Below are positions 9,083-18,369 of a stretch of DNA of 64,000 nucleotides, one piece after another. A model generated the notes under the pieces. It searched no databases. It saw only the letters and a list, made by a program, of their open reading frames with translations, and was not told where the DNA came from. Position numbers and translations under genes: made by a program. Position 1 is the stretch's first letter. The number at the start of each line of letters is the position of its first letter. The DNA comes from Flavobacterium sp. Root901. GTDB taxonomy: Bacteria; Bacteroidota; Bacteroidia; Flavobacteriales; Flavobacteriaceae. The stretch covers positions 1,081,071 through 1,145,070 of the forward strand of contig NZ_LMJB01000005.1 in NCBI RefSeq assembly GCF_001429765.1. The letters run 5' to 3'.

Positions 9083-12000
9083 ATGAGTACAAAATTTACT
9101 GAATACAAAGGACTTGACTTACCAACGGTAGCGTCTGAAGTTCTTGATTTTTGGAAGAAAGAAAATATATTTGAAAAGAGTGTAACCACTCGCGAAGGTG
9201 CAGAACCTTACGTATTTTTTGAAGGTCCGCCTTCAGCAAACGGATTACCGGGAATTCACCACGTAATGGCACGTGCGATTAAAGATATTTTTTGCAGATA
9301 TAAAACTCAAAAAGGTTTTCAGGTAAAAAGAAAAGCCGGCTGGGATACTCATGGTTTACCTGTAGAATTAGGTACCGAAAAAGAATTAGGAATTACAAAA
9401 GAAGATATTGGTAAAACAATTTCTATCGAAGAATATAACGAAGCGTGTAAAAAAACCGTAATGCGTTATACCGATGTATGGAATGATTTGACCGAAAAAA
9501 TGGGTTATTGGGTAGATATGGAGGATCCGTATGTGACTTATAAACCAAAATATATGGAATCTGTTTGGTGGCTTTTAAAACAAATCTACGATAAAGGTTT
9601 GTTGTACAAAGGTTACACGATTCAGCCATATTCTCCAAAAGCAGGGACAGGATTATCTTCTCACGAAGTAAATCAGCCGGGAGCTTACAGAGATGTTACA
9701 GATACTACGATTGTAGCGCAGTTTAAAACTTTGCCGGAAACATTGCCTTCATTTTTACAAGGTTTTGGAGATATTCACGTTTTGGCATGGACGACAACTC
9801 CATGGACTTTACCATCAAATACCGCTTTAACAGTTGGACCAAAAATCGATTATGTTTTAGTAAAAACATTCAATCAATATACTTTTGAGCCAGTCAATGT
9901 TGTTTTGGCTAAAAATTTAGTGGGAAAACAATTTGGGAAAGGATATTTCTTAAGTGAAGACGATGCCGATTTTGATAATGTGAAAAACGGCGACAAAAAA
10001 CTTCCATATAAAATCTTAACCGAAGCAAAAGGAGCAGATTTAGTTGAAATTCGTTACGAGCAATTGCTGCCTTACGTATTGCCTTATGAAAATGCTGAAA
10101 ATGCATTTAGAGTAATTGCAGGAGATTTTGTTACGACTGAAGACGGAACCGGAATTGTACACACTGCGCCGACTTTTGGTGCAGATGATGCTAAAGTTGC
10201 AAAAGAAGCAAAGCCGGAAGTGCCGCCAATGTTGGTTTTAGATGAAAACGGTAACGCAGTTCCATTAGTAGATTTACAAGGAAAATTCACTTCTCATTTG
10301 GGAGATTTAGCGGGGAAATACGTTAAAAACGAATACTACAATGCAGGTGAAGCTCCTGAGAAATCTGTAGATGTTGAAATTGCTATTCGATTAAAAGAAG
10401 AAAATAAAGCCTTTAAGGTTGAAAAATACGTACATAGTTATCCACACAGCTGGAGAACTGATGAGCCGTTGTTATATTATCCACTAGATTCCTGGTTCAT
10501 AAAAGTAACCGATGTAAAAGATAGAATGTTCGACCTGAACGAAACTATCAACTGGAAACCTAAATCTACTGGTGAAGGACGTTTTGGGAACTGGCTTAAA
10601 AATGCCAACGACTGGAACTTATCTCGTTCTAGATATTGGGGAATTCCATTGCCAATCTGGAGAACTGAAGACAAAAAAGAAGAAGTTCTGATTGGTTCTG
10701 TTGAAGAATTATACAATGCGATTGAGAAATCTGTCGAAGCAGGTTTTCAAAAAGAAAACCCGTTTAAAGGTTTTGAAATCGGAAACATGTCTGAATCAAA
10801 TTATGATTTAATTGATTTGCACAAAAATGTAGTTGATGAAATCACTTTAGTTTCTGCGTCAGGAAAACCAATGAAGCGCGAAAGTGATTTAATTGATGTT
10901 TGGTTTGATTCCGGAGCAATGCCTTATGCACAATGGCATTATCCTTTTGAGAACAAAGATAAAATTGATGAAAACAAAGATTTTCCGGCTAATTTTATTG
11001 CTGAAGGAGTAGATCAGACCCGTGGCTGGTTTTATACATTACACGCAATCGGAACATTGGTTTTTGATAAAGTAGCGTACAAAAATGTAGTGTCAAACGG
11101 TTTGGTTTTAGACAAAAACGGACAAAAAATGTCTAAACGTTTAGGGAATGCAACAGATCCTTTTGAAACCATTGCAGAATATGGCCCTGATGCCACACGC
11201 TGGTACATGATTTCAAACGCAAATCCGTGGGACAACTTAAAGTTTGATATTGAAGGAATTGCTGAGGTTCGACGTAAATTCTTCGGAACTTTATACAATA
11301 CCTATTCTTTCTTCTCGCTGTATGCGAATATTGACGGATTTAAATACGCTGAAGCGGAAATTCCGTTAAACGAAAGACCGGAAATCGATCAATGGATTAT
11401 TTCTGAACTTCATACCTTAATCAAATTTGTTGATGAATGTTATGAAGATTATGAACCGACAAAAGCGACAAGAGCCATTTCTGACTTTGTTCAGGAAAAC
11501 TTAAGTAACTGGTACGTTCGTTTATGCCGTCGTCGTTTCTGGAAAGGAGAATATGCTAAAGATAAAATTGCAGCTTACCAAACGCTTTATACTTGTTTGC
11601 TTACAATCAGTAAATTAAGCGCTCCGGTAGCTCCATTTTTTATGGATAAATTGTACCGAGATTTGACAACATCAACGGGAACCGAGGATTTTGCCAGTGT
11701 TCACTTGGCTGAATTCCCAAAATTTGTCGAAAACTTTGTTAATAAAACGTTGGAAAGCAAAATGCAGAAGGCGCAGACGATCTCATCTTTGGTTTTATCA
11801 TTGCGTAAAAAAGAGATGATTAAAGTTCGCCAGCCTCTGCAAAAGGTAATGATTCCGGTACTTGACGAGAATCAGCGTGCTGAAATCGAAGCCATTTCTG
11901 ACCTGGTAAAAGCAGAGGTAAACGTAAAAGAAATTGAACTTTTAGACGATGCTTCGGGTATTTTAGTGAAGCAGATCAAACCTAATTTTAAGGCTCTTGG

Positions 12001-12484
12001 TCCACGATTTGGTAAAGATATGGGCTTGATTTCTAAAGAGATACAAGGTTTTTCTGCAGATCAGATCAATCAGCTTGATAAGCAGGGAACGTTAGATATT
12101 GTTATTGCAGGAAATAATGTAACTTTATCATTAGAAGACGTCGAAATAACATCGCAGGATATCGAAGGATGGCTGGTTGCAAATTCAAACGGAATTACAG
12201 TCGCGCTTGACATTACAATATCTGAAGAATTGAAAAATGAAGGTATCGCGAGAGAATTGGTAAACAGAATTCAGAATATCCGTAAAGATTCAGGATTTGA
12301 AGTTACTGATAAGATTAAGGTACAAATAAAAAGAGACGGTATTTTAGAAAATGCCGTTCTAAAAAACGAAGGCTATATTAAGTCTGAAACACTAACAGAC
12401 AATTTGGTTTTTAGTGACGCTTTAGAAAACGGCACAGAAATTGAGTTTGATGATATTAAAACAATGATATTAATTTCAAAATAA
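9083..12484 (+). CDS. ileS: Isoleucyl-tRNA synthetase
   Basis: This class I synthetase charges tRNA-Ile. The HIGH-type motif lies in NGLPGIHHVMAR near residue 55, GWDTHGLPVE follows near residue 90, the editing domain spans roughly residues 200-400, and KMSKR is at 682-686 in the catalytic fold. The anticodon-binding region begins after residue 770. At 1133 aa it is longer than E. coli IleS and lacks the C-terminal zinc-binding cysteines, features of the eukaryote-like IleS type associated with low mupirocin sensitivity; this last point is family knowledge, not tested. The dksA-like gene starts 7 bases after the stop. Confidence 0.95.
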   Translation: MSTKFTEYKGLDLPTVASEVLDFWKKENIFEKSVTTREGAEPYVFFEGPPSANGLPGIHHVMARAIKDIFCRYKTQKGFQVKRKAGWDTHGLPVELGTEKELGITKEDIGKTISIEEYNEACKKTVMRYTDVWNDLTEKMGYWVDMEDPYVTYKPKYMESVWWLLKQIYDKGLLYKGYTIQPYSPKAGTGLSSHEVNQPGAYRDVTDTTIVAQFKTLPETLPSFLQGFGDIHVLAWTTTPWTLPSNTALTVGPKIDYVLVKTFNQYTFEPVNVVLAKNLVGKQFGKGYFLSEDDADFDNVKNGDKKLPYKILTEAKGADLVEIRYEQLLPYVLPYENAENAFRVIAGDFVTTEDGTGIVHTAPTFGADDAKVAKEAKPEVPPMLVLDENGNAVPLVDLQGKFTSHLGDLAGKYVKNEYYNAGEAPEKSVDVEIAIRLKEENKAFKVEKYVHSYPHSWRTDEPLLYYPLDSWFIKVTDVKDRMFDLNETINWKPKSTGEGRFGNWLKNANDWNLSRSRYWGIPLPIWRTEDKKEEVLIGSVEELYNAIEKSVEAGFQKENPFKGFEIGNMSESNYDLIDLHKNVVDEITLVSASGKPMKRESDLIDVWFDSGAMPYAQWHYPFENKDKIDENKDFPANFIAEGVDQTRGWFYTLHAIGTLVFDKVAYKNVVSNGLVLDKNGQKMSKRLGNATDPFETIAEYGPDATRWYMISNANPWDNLKFDIEGIAEVRRKFFGTLYNTYSFFSLYANIDGFKYAEAEIPLNERPEIDQWIISELHTLIKFVDECYEDYEPTKATRAISDFVQENLSNWYVRLCRRRFWKGEYAKDKIAAYQTLYTCLLTISKLSAPVAPFFMDKLYRDLTTSTGTEDFASVHLAEFPKFVENFVNKTLESKMQKAQTISSLVLSLRKKEMIKVRQPLQKVMIPVLDENQRAEIEAISDLVKAEVNVKEIELLDDASGILVKQIKPNFKALGPRFGKDMGLISKEIQGFSADQINQLDKQGTLDIVIAGNNVTLSLEDVEITSQDIEGWLVANSNGITVALDITISEELKNEGIARELVNRIQNIRKDSGFEVTDKIKVQIKRDGILENAVLKNEGYIKSETLTDNLVFSDALENGTEIEFDDIKTMILISK

Positions 12485-12491
12485 TTATAAA

Positions 12492-12872
12492 ATGATAGAT
12501 GAAATTACACGATACTCTGATGCAGATTTAGCAGAGTTCAAAGAAATAATCCAGGCAAAAATAAAAAAGGCACAAGAAGATCTTGATTTGATCAAAAGTG
12601 CTTATATGAATGATTTGAATAACGGAACTGACGATACTTCTCCAACTTTTAAAGCTTTTGAAGAAGGAAGTGAAACCATGTCAAAAGAAGCAAACTCGCA
12701 GTTGGCTATCAGACAGGAAAAGTTTATTCGCGATTTAAAAAACGCTTTATTCCGTGTTGAAAATAAAACATATGGTATTTGCAAAGTAACAGGTAAATTA
12801 ATCAGCAAAGAAAGGCTTAAAATCGTTCCTCATGCTACAATGAGTATCGAAGCTAAAAACTTGCAGAGATAA
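12492..12872 (+). CDS. DksA/TraR-family protein lacking the zinc-finger cysteines
   Basis: The 126-aa protein has a DksA-like plan: a helical hairpin (about residues 10-80) with an acidic tip (GTDDTSPTF), then the globular region YGICKVTGKLISKERL. Canonical DksA has two CxxC pairs binding zinc; here only one cysteine remains (GICKVTGK), and the second pair is replaced by SIEAKN. The cysteine-poor DksA2 branch is functional without zinc in other bacteria, so this is not necessarily a defect. A role in modulating RNA polymerase with ppGpp is inferred. It is co-transcribed with ileS. Confidence 0.85.
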   Translation: MIDEITRYSDADLAEFKEIIQAKIKKAQEDLDLIKSAYMNDLNNGTDDTSPTFKAFEEGSETMSKEANSQLAIRQEKFIRDLKNALFRVENKTYGICKVTGKLISKERLKIVPHATMSIEAKNLQR

Positions 12873-12895
12873 TATTTTTATTATCCCATAAAAAT

Positions 12896-12924
12896 AAGCG
12901 CTCCTTTTAGGGGCGTTTTTTTTG
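12896..12924 (+). terminator. Terminator after the ileS-dksA-like unit
   Basis: Stem CGCTCC/GGGGCG (12899-12904 with 12910-12915, one G-U pair) and flanking A/T pairs, followed by eight T residues. Confidence 0.8.
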
Positions 12925-13073
12925 TTTAATCTTTACTAATACTTGGTTTTGCTGAGAAAGCCGTATATTGAAAGAAATTATTTATAATTAGTCAAAATAA
13001 TTTTTTACAGAAACGCACTTTTTTTGTAGGAATAAAACAAGTATAATTACTTGAGAATTTTAGAATAAGATCC

Positions 13074-13103
13074 AAAAAAACCGCCTGATGAGAAGCGGTT
13101 TTT
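13074..13103 (-). terminator. Terminator of the first roadblock pair
   Basis: AAAAACCGC (13076-13084) pairs with GCGGTTTTT (13095-13103). On the minus strand the stem is followed by a T-run, 14 bases past the stop of the second gene of the pair. Confidence 0.75.
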
Positions 13104-13116
13104 ATAAGTAAAATTG

Positions 13117-13497
13117 TTACGCCAGATTCTTTTCCAAATCTGCTTTGTGCTTTCTTAAGACTGCTCTTGTCATTCCAAGATTCGCTTTACTAGCATCAGC
13201 AGCAAGATAAATCATGAATTTTTTGTTTGGCGAAATGTCAATAATGTGAATTTGATTTGAAAGTGTAATCAAAATATCTTCAATATCCTGATTTAGGCCT
13301 AAGGCTTTTACAGCATTCAATTTTGCTTTTACAACTTCAAGGTTATAAGCTGCAGCAAGTTCAGGATCAAAAGTAGAGTCTACCGTTATATTGCCAAAGC
13401 TTAATCCTGTTTCAATTTCTGTTACTGCAACAGCGATAAAGCCATTTACGTTAGTTTTCATTTCATTCAAAAAAACGTTTAAAAAATCATTGCTCAT
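13117..13497 (-). CDS. Roadblock/LC7-like protein B1 (paired)
   Basis: The 126-aa soluble protein has the alternating strand-helix pattern of the roadblock/longin-like fold (GFIAVAVTEIETG, then a long helix with YNLEVVKAKLNAVKALG, then IHIIDIS and FMIYLAAD strands). It is clearly paralogous to the protein at 25170-25544, with about 60 percent identity by eye. It is the second gene of a two-gene unit, 32 bases after its partner at 13530-13886. Roadblock proteins commonly regulate small Ras-like GTPases such as MglA, but no GTPase gene is in this window. Function is unknown. Confidence 0.75.
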   Translation of the reverse strand: MSNDFLNVFLNEMKTNVNGFIAVAVTEIETGLSFGNITVDSTFDPELAAAYNLEVVKAKLNAVKALGLNQDIEDILITLSNQIHIIDISPNKKFMIYLAADASKANLGMTRAVLRKHKADLEKNLA

Positions 13498-13529
13498 AGT
13501 TTTTGGGGTTTGTGGTTAATAGATGTATG

Positions 13530-13886
13530 TTATTTTAATAGGGAATTTTTGCTTAGTTCTACAGATAATTCATCGGTAGAATGCATAAGTATACCAAGGT
13601 TGCTTCCTTCTTTTGAAAATGCAATTACAAAGTTAGAACCGCTGATTTTGTTTCCGACGACAACTCCATCAGAACTTTTCAGGTAAAGTTGTTTTAACGA
13701 TCCTTTCTCCAAATCGATTAGAAATTTTTCACTCATGGATAAAATTCCAGCACTCATGGCTGCAATGCTGTCGCTGTAGTCGAGGTTAAGAGAAGTAATC
13801 AATTTTCCTTTTCCGTTTAAGATTAAAGCTGCACTAGCTTTTGTTTCAACCAAAAAGTTGTTTAGAATAGTAGTTATTTCATTCAT
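13530..13886 (-). CDS. Roadblock/LC7-like protein A1 (paired)
   Basis: The 118-aa protein fits the roadblock/LC7 pattern: an N-terminal helix, the strand pair SAALILNGKGKLITS, a helix rich in Met and Ser, and a C-terminal strand NFVIAFSKEGSNLG. It is distantly related to the protein at 24830-25150, which occupies the same position in a second pair. It precedes the B1 gene on the same strand and is divergent from a small basic protein gene at 14068. Heterodimer formation with B1 is an inference from the pairing. Confidence 0.75.
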   Translation of the reverse strand: MNEITTILNNFLVETKASAALILNGKGKLITSLNLDYSDSIAAMSAGILSMSEKFLIDLEKGSLKQLYLKSSDGVVVGNKISGSNFVIAFSKEGSNLGILMHSTDELSVELSKNSLLK

Positions 13887-13989
13887 AATTTTGTAAGGTT
13901 TGGGGGAAATGTTTATAATTAATTCGTTTTTGGTAATGTATTATGGATATAGTTGCGATTTGACCTAAACAATTGTTAATTAATGTTAA

Positions 13990-13997
13990 CAAATATA
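13990..13997 (-). promoter_or_regulatory. Possible -7 element TATATTTG for the first roadblock pair
   Basis: Perfect TAnnTTTG on the minus strand, but about 104 bases upstream of the A1 ATG, so the leader would be long. The surrounding sequence is very AT-rich and chance occurrence is possible. Confidence 0.35.
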
Positions 13998-14067
13998 AAT
14001 TAAATTATGTATCATTGTAGAACCAAATCGTTAAATATTTTATTTTTTTACTTAAAAAACTTACACC

Positions 14068-14274
14068 ATGGCTAAAGTATTGAAATTCAAAGATGTAAAT
14101 TCTGATGTGGAGCACAGAATGAAGGAATTTGAAAAATTACGTGTCAAATTCAAAGCAGAAGTTAAAAAGGCAGAAGCAAAGAGAGCTGCGGCTGGAAAAC
14201 CGAGTAAAGGAATCTTTAAATCACTATCGGAATTCTTTTCAGACAGTCCGGCAAAAGCAACCGCAAAAAAATAA
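14068..14274 (+). CDS. Small basic protein, 68 aa
   Basis: The product is rich in Lys, Ala and Glu. It has an N-terminal charged helix (RMKEFEKLRVKFKAEVKKAEAKRAAA), a short linker, an amphipathic segment GIFKSLSEFF and a basic Ala/Lys tail. It has no signal peptide. It is divergent from the first roadblock pair. A 47-aa protein divergent from the second pair (24405-24548) has the same order of features, ending GFFKKIF, which suggests the small proteins belong with the pairs. No known family is recognised. A terminator hairpin follows directly. Confidence 0.7.
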   Translation: MAKVLKFKDVNSDVEHRMKEFEKLRVKFKAEVKKAEAKRAAAGKPSKGIFKSLSEFFSDSPAKATAKK

Positions 14275-14279
14275 GTTTG

Positions 14280-14317
14280 ATTAAAATCAAATCACATTGT
14301 TGATTTTAATTTTATTA
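14280..14317 (+). terminator. AT-rich hairpin after the small basic gene
   Basis: ATTAAAATCAA (14280-14290) pairs with TTGATTTTAAT (14300-14310), followed by TTTTATT. It begins six bases after the stop codon. Confidence 0.55.
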
Positions 14318-14327
14318 CAAAACAATT

Positions 14328-14353
14328 AACGTTCCTAATGGAGCGTTTTTTTT
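14328..14353 (+). terminator. Second intrinsic terminator before lspA
   Basis: AACGTTCC (14328-14335) pairs with GGAGCGTT (14340-14347, one G-U) around a TAAT loop, followed by a T-run. Confidence 0.8.
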
Positions 14354-14364
14354 GATTAAATTGT

Positions 14365-14372
14365 TACTTTTG
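14365..14372 (+). promoter_or_regulatory. -7 promoter element TACTTTTG for lspA
   Basis: Perfect TAnnTTTG, 19 bases upstream of the lspA ATG and directly after the preceding terminator. Confidence 0.6.
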
Positions 14373-14391
14373 CGCATCAAAAAATCATAAA

Positions 14392-14991
14392 ATGTCATTA
14401 AGAAAAGCATATTTCCTTATATTTTTAGTTTTAATTGTCGATCAGATTTCTAAAATCTATGTAAAAACAAACTTCGTCTTAGGAGAAGAAGTGGTGCTTT
14501 TTGATTGGTTTAGAATCCATTTTATTGAAAATGAAGGAATGGCGTGGGGAACAAAAATTCCTGGAGAATATGGTAAATTGATTTTGACCGTTTTTAGAAT
14601 CTTTGCAGTATTTGGAATTGGATACTGGCTGGCTGATGCCGTTAAAAAACGTCATTCGACTTATTTAATCGTTTCAATTGCTTTGATTTTTGCCGGTGCG
14701 GCCGGTAATATTGTGGATTCTGTTTTTTACGGAGTGATTTTTGACGGCAGCGAACATAATTTGGCAACACTTTTTTCGCCGCATCCATACGGAACCTGGT
14801 TTCATGGTCTGGTGGTAGATATGTTTTATTTTCCAATATGGGAAGGAGATCTTCCATCATGGATTCCATTTTTTGGAGGTAAGCATTTTATGTTTTTCAA
14901 TGCTATTTTTAACGTTGCCGATATGGCAATTTCTACAGGAGTTGGAATATTATTAGTTTTTAATAAAAGAGCATTTCCAAAACACGCATAA
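14392..14991 (+). CDS. lspA: Lipoprotein signal peptidase (signal peptidase II)
   Basis: LspA is an inner-membrane aspartic protease that cleaves the signal peptide of prolipoproteins after diacylglyceryl transfer. The 199-aa protein shows four hydrophobic segments and both catalytic aspartates: D109 in GNIVDSVF and D177 in FNVADMAIS. It carries the loop insertion between them that is usual in Bacteroidota, which accounts for the extra length over E. coli LspA. Several predicted lipoproteins in this window would be its substrates. The gene has its own promoter and a strong hairpin downstream. Confidence 0.95.
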   Translation: MSLRKAYFLIFLVLIVDQISKIYVKTNFVLGEEVVLFDWFRIHFIENEGMAWGTKIPGEYGKLILTVFRIFAVFGIGYWLADAVKKRHSTYLIVSIALIFAGAAGNIVDSVFYGVIFDGSEHNLATLFSPHPYGTWFHGLVVDMFYFPIWEGDLPSWIPFFGGKHFMFFNAIFNVADMAISTGVGILLVFNKRAFPKHA

Positions 14992-15015
14992 GGATTTAAA
15001 AATTCCAAAATAAAT

Positions 15016-15075
15016 AAATTCCAAATTCCAATATCTGTGATGTATCGTAAGCAGATATTGGAATTTGGAATTTTT
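15016..15075. terminator. Long inverted repeat acting as terminator after lspA
   Basis: Perfect 22-bp arms (15016-15037 and 15052-15073) surround a 14-base loop. The outer arm contains AAATTCCAAATTCCAATA. It lies between two same-strand genes and shares its core with the repeat at 3239-3281. Confidence 0.75.
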
Positions 15076-15130
15076 CATTATTGAGGATTGATATTATTGT
15101 ACTATTTTTACGGTACAAAAACCAAAGCTT

Positions 15131-18100
15131 ATGCAAAGTCCGTCTTTTTCTATTTATGATGCTTCTGCAGGATCAGGAAAGACGTATACTTTGGTTAAGG
15201 AATATTTAAAAATTATTCTTTCTTCGCCAAAAAATGATGCTTATCGTAATATTTTGGCGATCACCTTTACCAACAAAGCGGTTCATGAAATGAAAAGCCG
15301 TATTGTGGGAAGCTTGTCTGAATTTGCTAAAGATGAGCCTTCTGCGAAAGCTGTTGATTTAATGGAAGATTTATCCCGGGAAACGGGACTTTCGGTTATT
15401 CAGTTAAAGGTAAAATCTCAAAATATCATAAAGCATTTAATTCATAATTACGCCGCTTTTGATATTTCTACCATTGATAAATTTACTCATAAGGTAATTC
15501 GGGCGTTTGCACATGATTTGAATCTGCCGATGACTTTTGAAGTTACGCTTGATACTGAAAATTTACTTGTTGAAGCCGTAGATGCCATTATTGCACAAGC
15601 AGGACAGGATGAAACACTGACGAAACTGCTGATCGATTTTACGATGGAAAAAACCGACGATGATAAAAGCTGGGATATTTCACGTGAAATTCTGGAAACC
15701 GGACGTTTGGTTTTAAATGAAAATAATCGAAATGAGATTCTTCATTTTAATGATAAAACAATCGAAGAGTTTGTTGAAATTAAAAAGAAAATGCTGGCTT
15801 TGTGCAAAGAGCTGGAATCAGAAAATGAAGAGTTTGCAACTGAAGCACTTGCTTTAATTGATAAAAACGGAATCGATTTAAAATCTTTTTCCCGGGGAAC
15901 ATTTCCAAATCATTTAGAAAGTATTCGTGAGGGAAAATTCAATCCGCGAAATAAAACTTTTCATGAGTTTGATGATATTGCGATTAATAAAACGGCTAAA
16001 GACAAATCATTAATCGAAAGTATCATTCCGGAACTGCTTCAAATACTGGAGAAAATCTACAAAAACTTTGAAAAAAGAGATTTCTATAAAGCATTCCTGA
16101 AAAATATTACGCCGCTTTCTTTGCTGAATACGGTTAGTAATGAGCTGGCCAAAATTCAATCCGAACAAAATATATTATCAATTTCAGAATTCAATGCGAT
16201 CATTCATCGCGAAATCCAGAATCAGCCTGCGCCTTTTATCTATGAGCGTTTGGGCGAACGGTATCGAAATTTTTTCATAGACGAATTTCAGGATACTTCC
16301 GAAATGCAATGGCAAAACCTGATTCCGCTTATTGATAATTCACTTTCCGGTCTCGATGATTTGGGAAATAAAGGAACGTTAATGATTGTTGGCGATCCTA
16401 AACAATCTATTTATCGCTGGAGAGGAGGAAAAGCAGAACAATTTATTGAATTGAGTAAAGAGGGAAATCCGTTTAATAATCCGGATAAAGCGATAAAACA
16501 TTTAAATACAAATTACAGAAGTTACAGTGAAGTAATTGATTTTAATAATACCTTTTTTAAATTGATTTCCGGAGAGTTTTCAAATGAAGATTACAAAGAT
16601 TTATATGAAAATCATAGTTTTCAAAACACAAATTCCAAAAAAGGCGGTTATGTAAATATTTCTTTTCTTCCTGTAATTGAAAAAAATGATTTTGCAGATG
16701 AAGAAGAAGTAGTTGAAAAATCAGATTTGTATGTTTTGGCTGTTTTAAATACAATTCAAAAAGTAGTTCGTGAAGGATTTGAATATAAAGATATTGTGAT
16801 TTTGACCCGAAAAAGAGATCAGGGAATTGCAGTTGCTAATTATTTGACTGAGCAGGGAATTCCGCTTTTATCTTCAGAAACATTAATGATTCAGAATGCT
16901 ACGGAAGTTCGTTTGATTATTAACCTTTTAAAATATTTAAACAACAATGCCGATTTAGAATCAAAAGCCAATTTTCTGCATTTTTTAGCCGGCAATAAAG
17001 AAATCGAAATGTCGGTTCATGATTTTATCGCACAGGGGATGCAGCAAAAATTTGAAGAAGACTTTGAGAAATGGCTGTTAACATTTGATGTTTCGCTTTC
17101 GTTTGAAAATGTTAGAAAAAAATCACTTTATGAAGCGGTTGAAATAATTATTTCAAAGTTTATTCTTCCTTTGGAAGGAAATGCTTATGTGCAGTTTTTT
17201 CTTGATATTGTTTTGGAAAGAGATATCCGAAATCAGGCCGGAATTGCAGATTTTCTTAATTATTGGGACAAGAATTCTGAGAAATTCAGCATTCCTTCTC
17301 CGGAAGGAAATAATGCAGTGCGAATTATGACAATTCATAAATCTAAAGGATTGGAATTTCCGGTTGTAATTATGCCTTTTGCAGAAGAAGATTATAATCG
17401 AAAACCAAAAGATAAATTATGGCTCGATGCGGAAGAAGCAGATCTTGGCGTTCCAAAAGCTTTAATAGATAACAGCAGTGCAGTTGAGGGATTTGGAGAA
17501 AGTGCTTCGGTTATTTTTAATTTGAAAAAACAAGAAGAATTGCTGGATAATATTAATGTTCTTTATGTGGCATTAACCCGTGCCGAAGAACAATTATATA
17601 TTATTTCTCAGTCTTTAAAAGAAAGAAAAGACGGTGAACTGCCTCATAATATGGCATCTTATTTTATTAAATTTTTGATGCATAAAGGAATTTATGATTC
17701 TGAAAAATTAGAATACGAATTTGGAAATAAAACAAAACTTTCGAAATCTGAAGAATCAGTTGATTTGGTAAAAGAAATCTCGATTGTAAAAGAAGTTTTA
17801 AATCCTAAAAATATAAAAATTGCGCAGCGGGAAGCCTTAATGTGGGGAACACATCAGCAGGAAGCAATTTCGTACGGAAATATTGTGCATGAAATCATGG
17901 CTTTTATTAAAGACAAAACTGATGTGGATCTTGCGGTAACCAAAGCGCTGGAAAATGGCTTAATAACGGTCGATCAATCAGAAATGGTTCTTAAAACCCT
18001 TTACGAAATTGTAAACCATCCTGAATTAAGTATTTGTTTTGATGGGAATATCAAAGTTTTAAATGAGCAGACTATAGTTCAAAAACATGGAAAAATTCTT

Positions 18101-18289
18101 AAACCCGATCGTGTGGTGCTAAATAATAATCAGGAAGCTTATTTGCTGGATTATAAAACTGGTGCAATAAATTCAAAATACCAGCAGCAAATTCAAGAAT
18201 ATCAGGATGCTATTGAAGATTTAGGATACAAAGTGTTAAAAAAGGTTTTGGTATATATAGGATCGGAAATTGAAGTGGTAAATTTGTGA
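15131..18289 (+). CDS. addA: AddA-type UvrD helicase-nuclease
   Basis: This 1052-aa protein combines a superfamily 1 helicase with a C-terminal PD-(D/E)XK nuclease, as in AddA/RecB, which process double-strand breaks for RecA. Helicase motifs are in order: Walker A ASAGSGKTY (residues 11-19), Walker B FIDEFQDTS near residue 380, GDPKQSIYRWRGG near 415, MTIHKSKGLEFP near 735, and VALTRAEEQLYI near 815. The nuclease motifs are GNIVHEIM, LLDYKTG and QEYQDA near the end. The AddB-type partner lies 2.9 kb downstream at 21208, separated by kbl and ompA. Confidence 0.9.
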   Translation: MQSPSFSIYDASAGSGKTYTLVKEYLKIILSSPKNDAYRNILAITFTNKAVHEMKSRIVGSLSEFAKDEPSAKAVDLMEDLSRETGLSVIQLKVKSQNIIKHLIHNYAAFDISTIDKFTHKVIRAFAHDLNLPMTFEVTLDTENLLVEAVDAIIAQAGQDETLTKLLIDFTMEKTDDDKSWDISREILETGRLVLNENNRNEILHFNDKTIEEFVEIKKKMLALCKELESENEEFATEALALIDKNGIDLKSFSRGTFPNHLESIREGKFNPRNKTFHEFDDIAINKTAKDKSLIESIIPELLQILEKIYKNFEKRDFYKAFLKNITPLSLLNTVSNELAKIQSEQNILSISEFNAIIHREIQNQPAPFIYERLGERYRNFFIDEFQDTSEMQWQNLIPLIDNSLSGLDDLGNKGTLMIVGDPKQSIYRWRGGKAEQFIELSKEGNPFNNPDKAIKHLNTNYRSYSEVIDFNNTFFKLISGEFSNEDYKDLYENHSFQNTNSKKGGYVNISFLPVIEKNDFADEEEVVEKSDLYVLAVLNTIQKVVREGFEYKDIVILTRKRDQGIAVANYLTEQGIPLLSSETLMIQNATEVRLIINLLKYLNNNADLESKANFLHFLAGNKEIEMSVHDFIAQGMQQKFEEDFEKWLLTFDVSLSFENVRKKSLYEAVEIIISKFILPLEGNAYVQFFLDIVLERDIRNQAGIADFLNYWDKNSEKFSIPSPEGNNAVRIMTIHKSKGLEFPVVIMPFAEEDYNRKPKDKLWLDAEEADLGVPKALIDNSSAVEGFGESASVIFNLKKQEELLDNINVLYVALTRAEEQLYIISQSLKERKDGELPHNMASYFIKFLMHKGIYDSEKLEYEFGNKTKLSKSEESVDLVKEISIVKEVLNPKNIKIAQREALMWGTHQQEAISYGNIVHEIMAFIKDKTDVDLAVTKALENGLITVDQSEMVLKTLYEIVNHPELSICFDGNIKVLNEQTIVQKHGKILKPDRVVLNNNQEAYLLDYKTGAINSKYQQQIQEYQDAIEDLGYKVLKKVLVYIGSEIEVVNL

Positions 18290-18369
18290 AAAAATTAATC
18301 AGATGTTAAAGGAATAACTTCTTATTTAGAGAGTAAGTTGTTAATTTTTAACGTTTTAAATAGAAAAAA

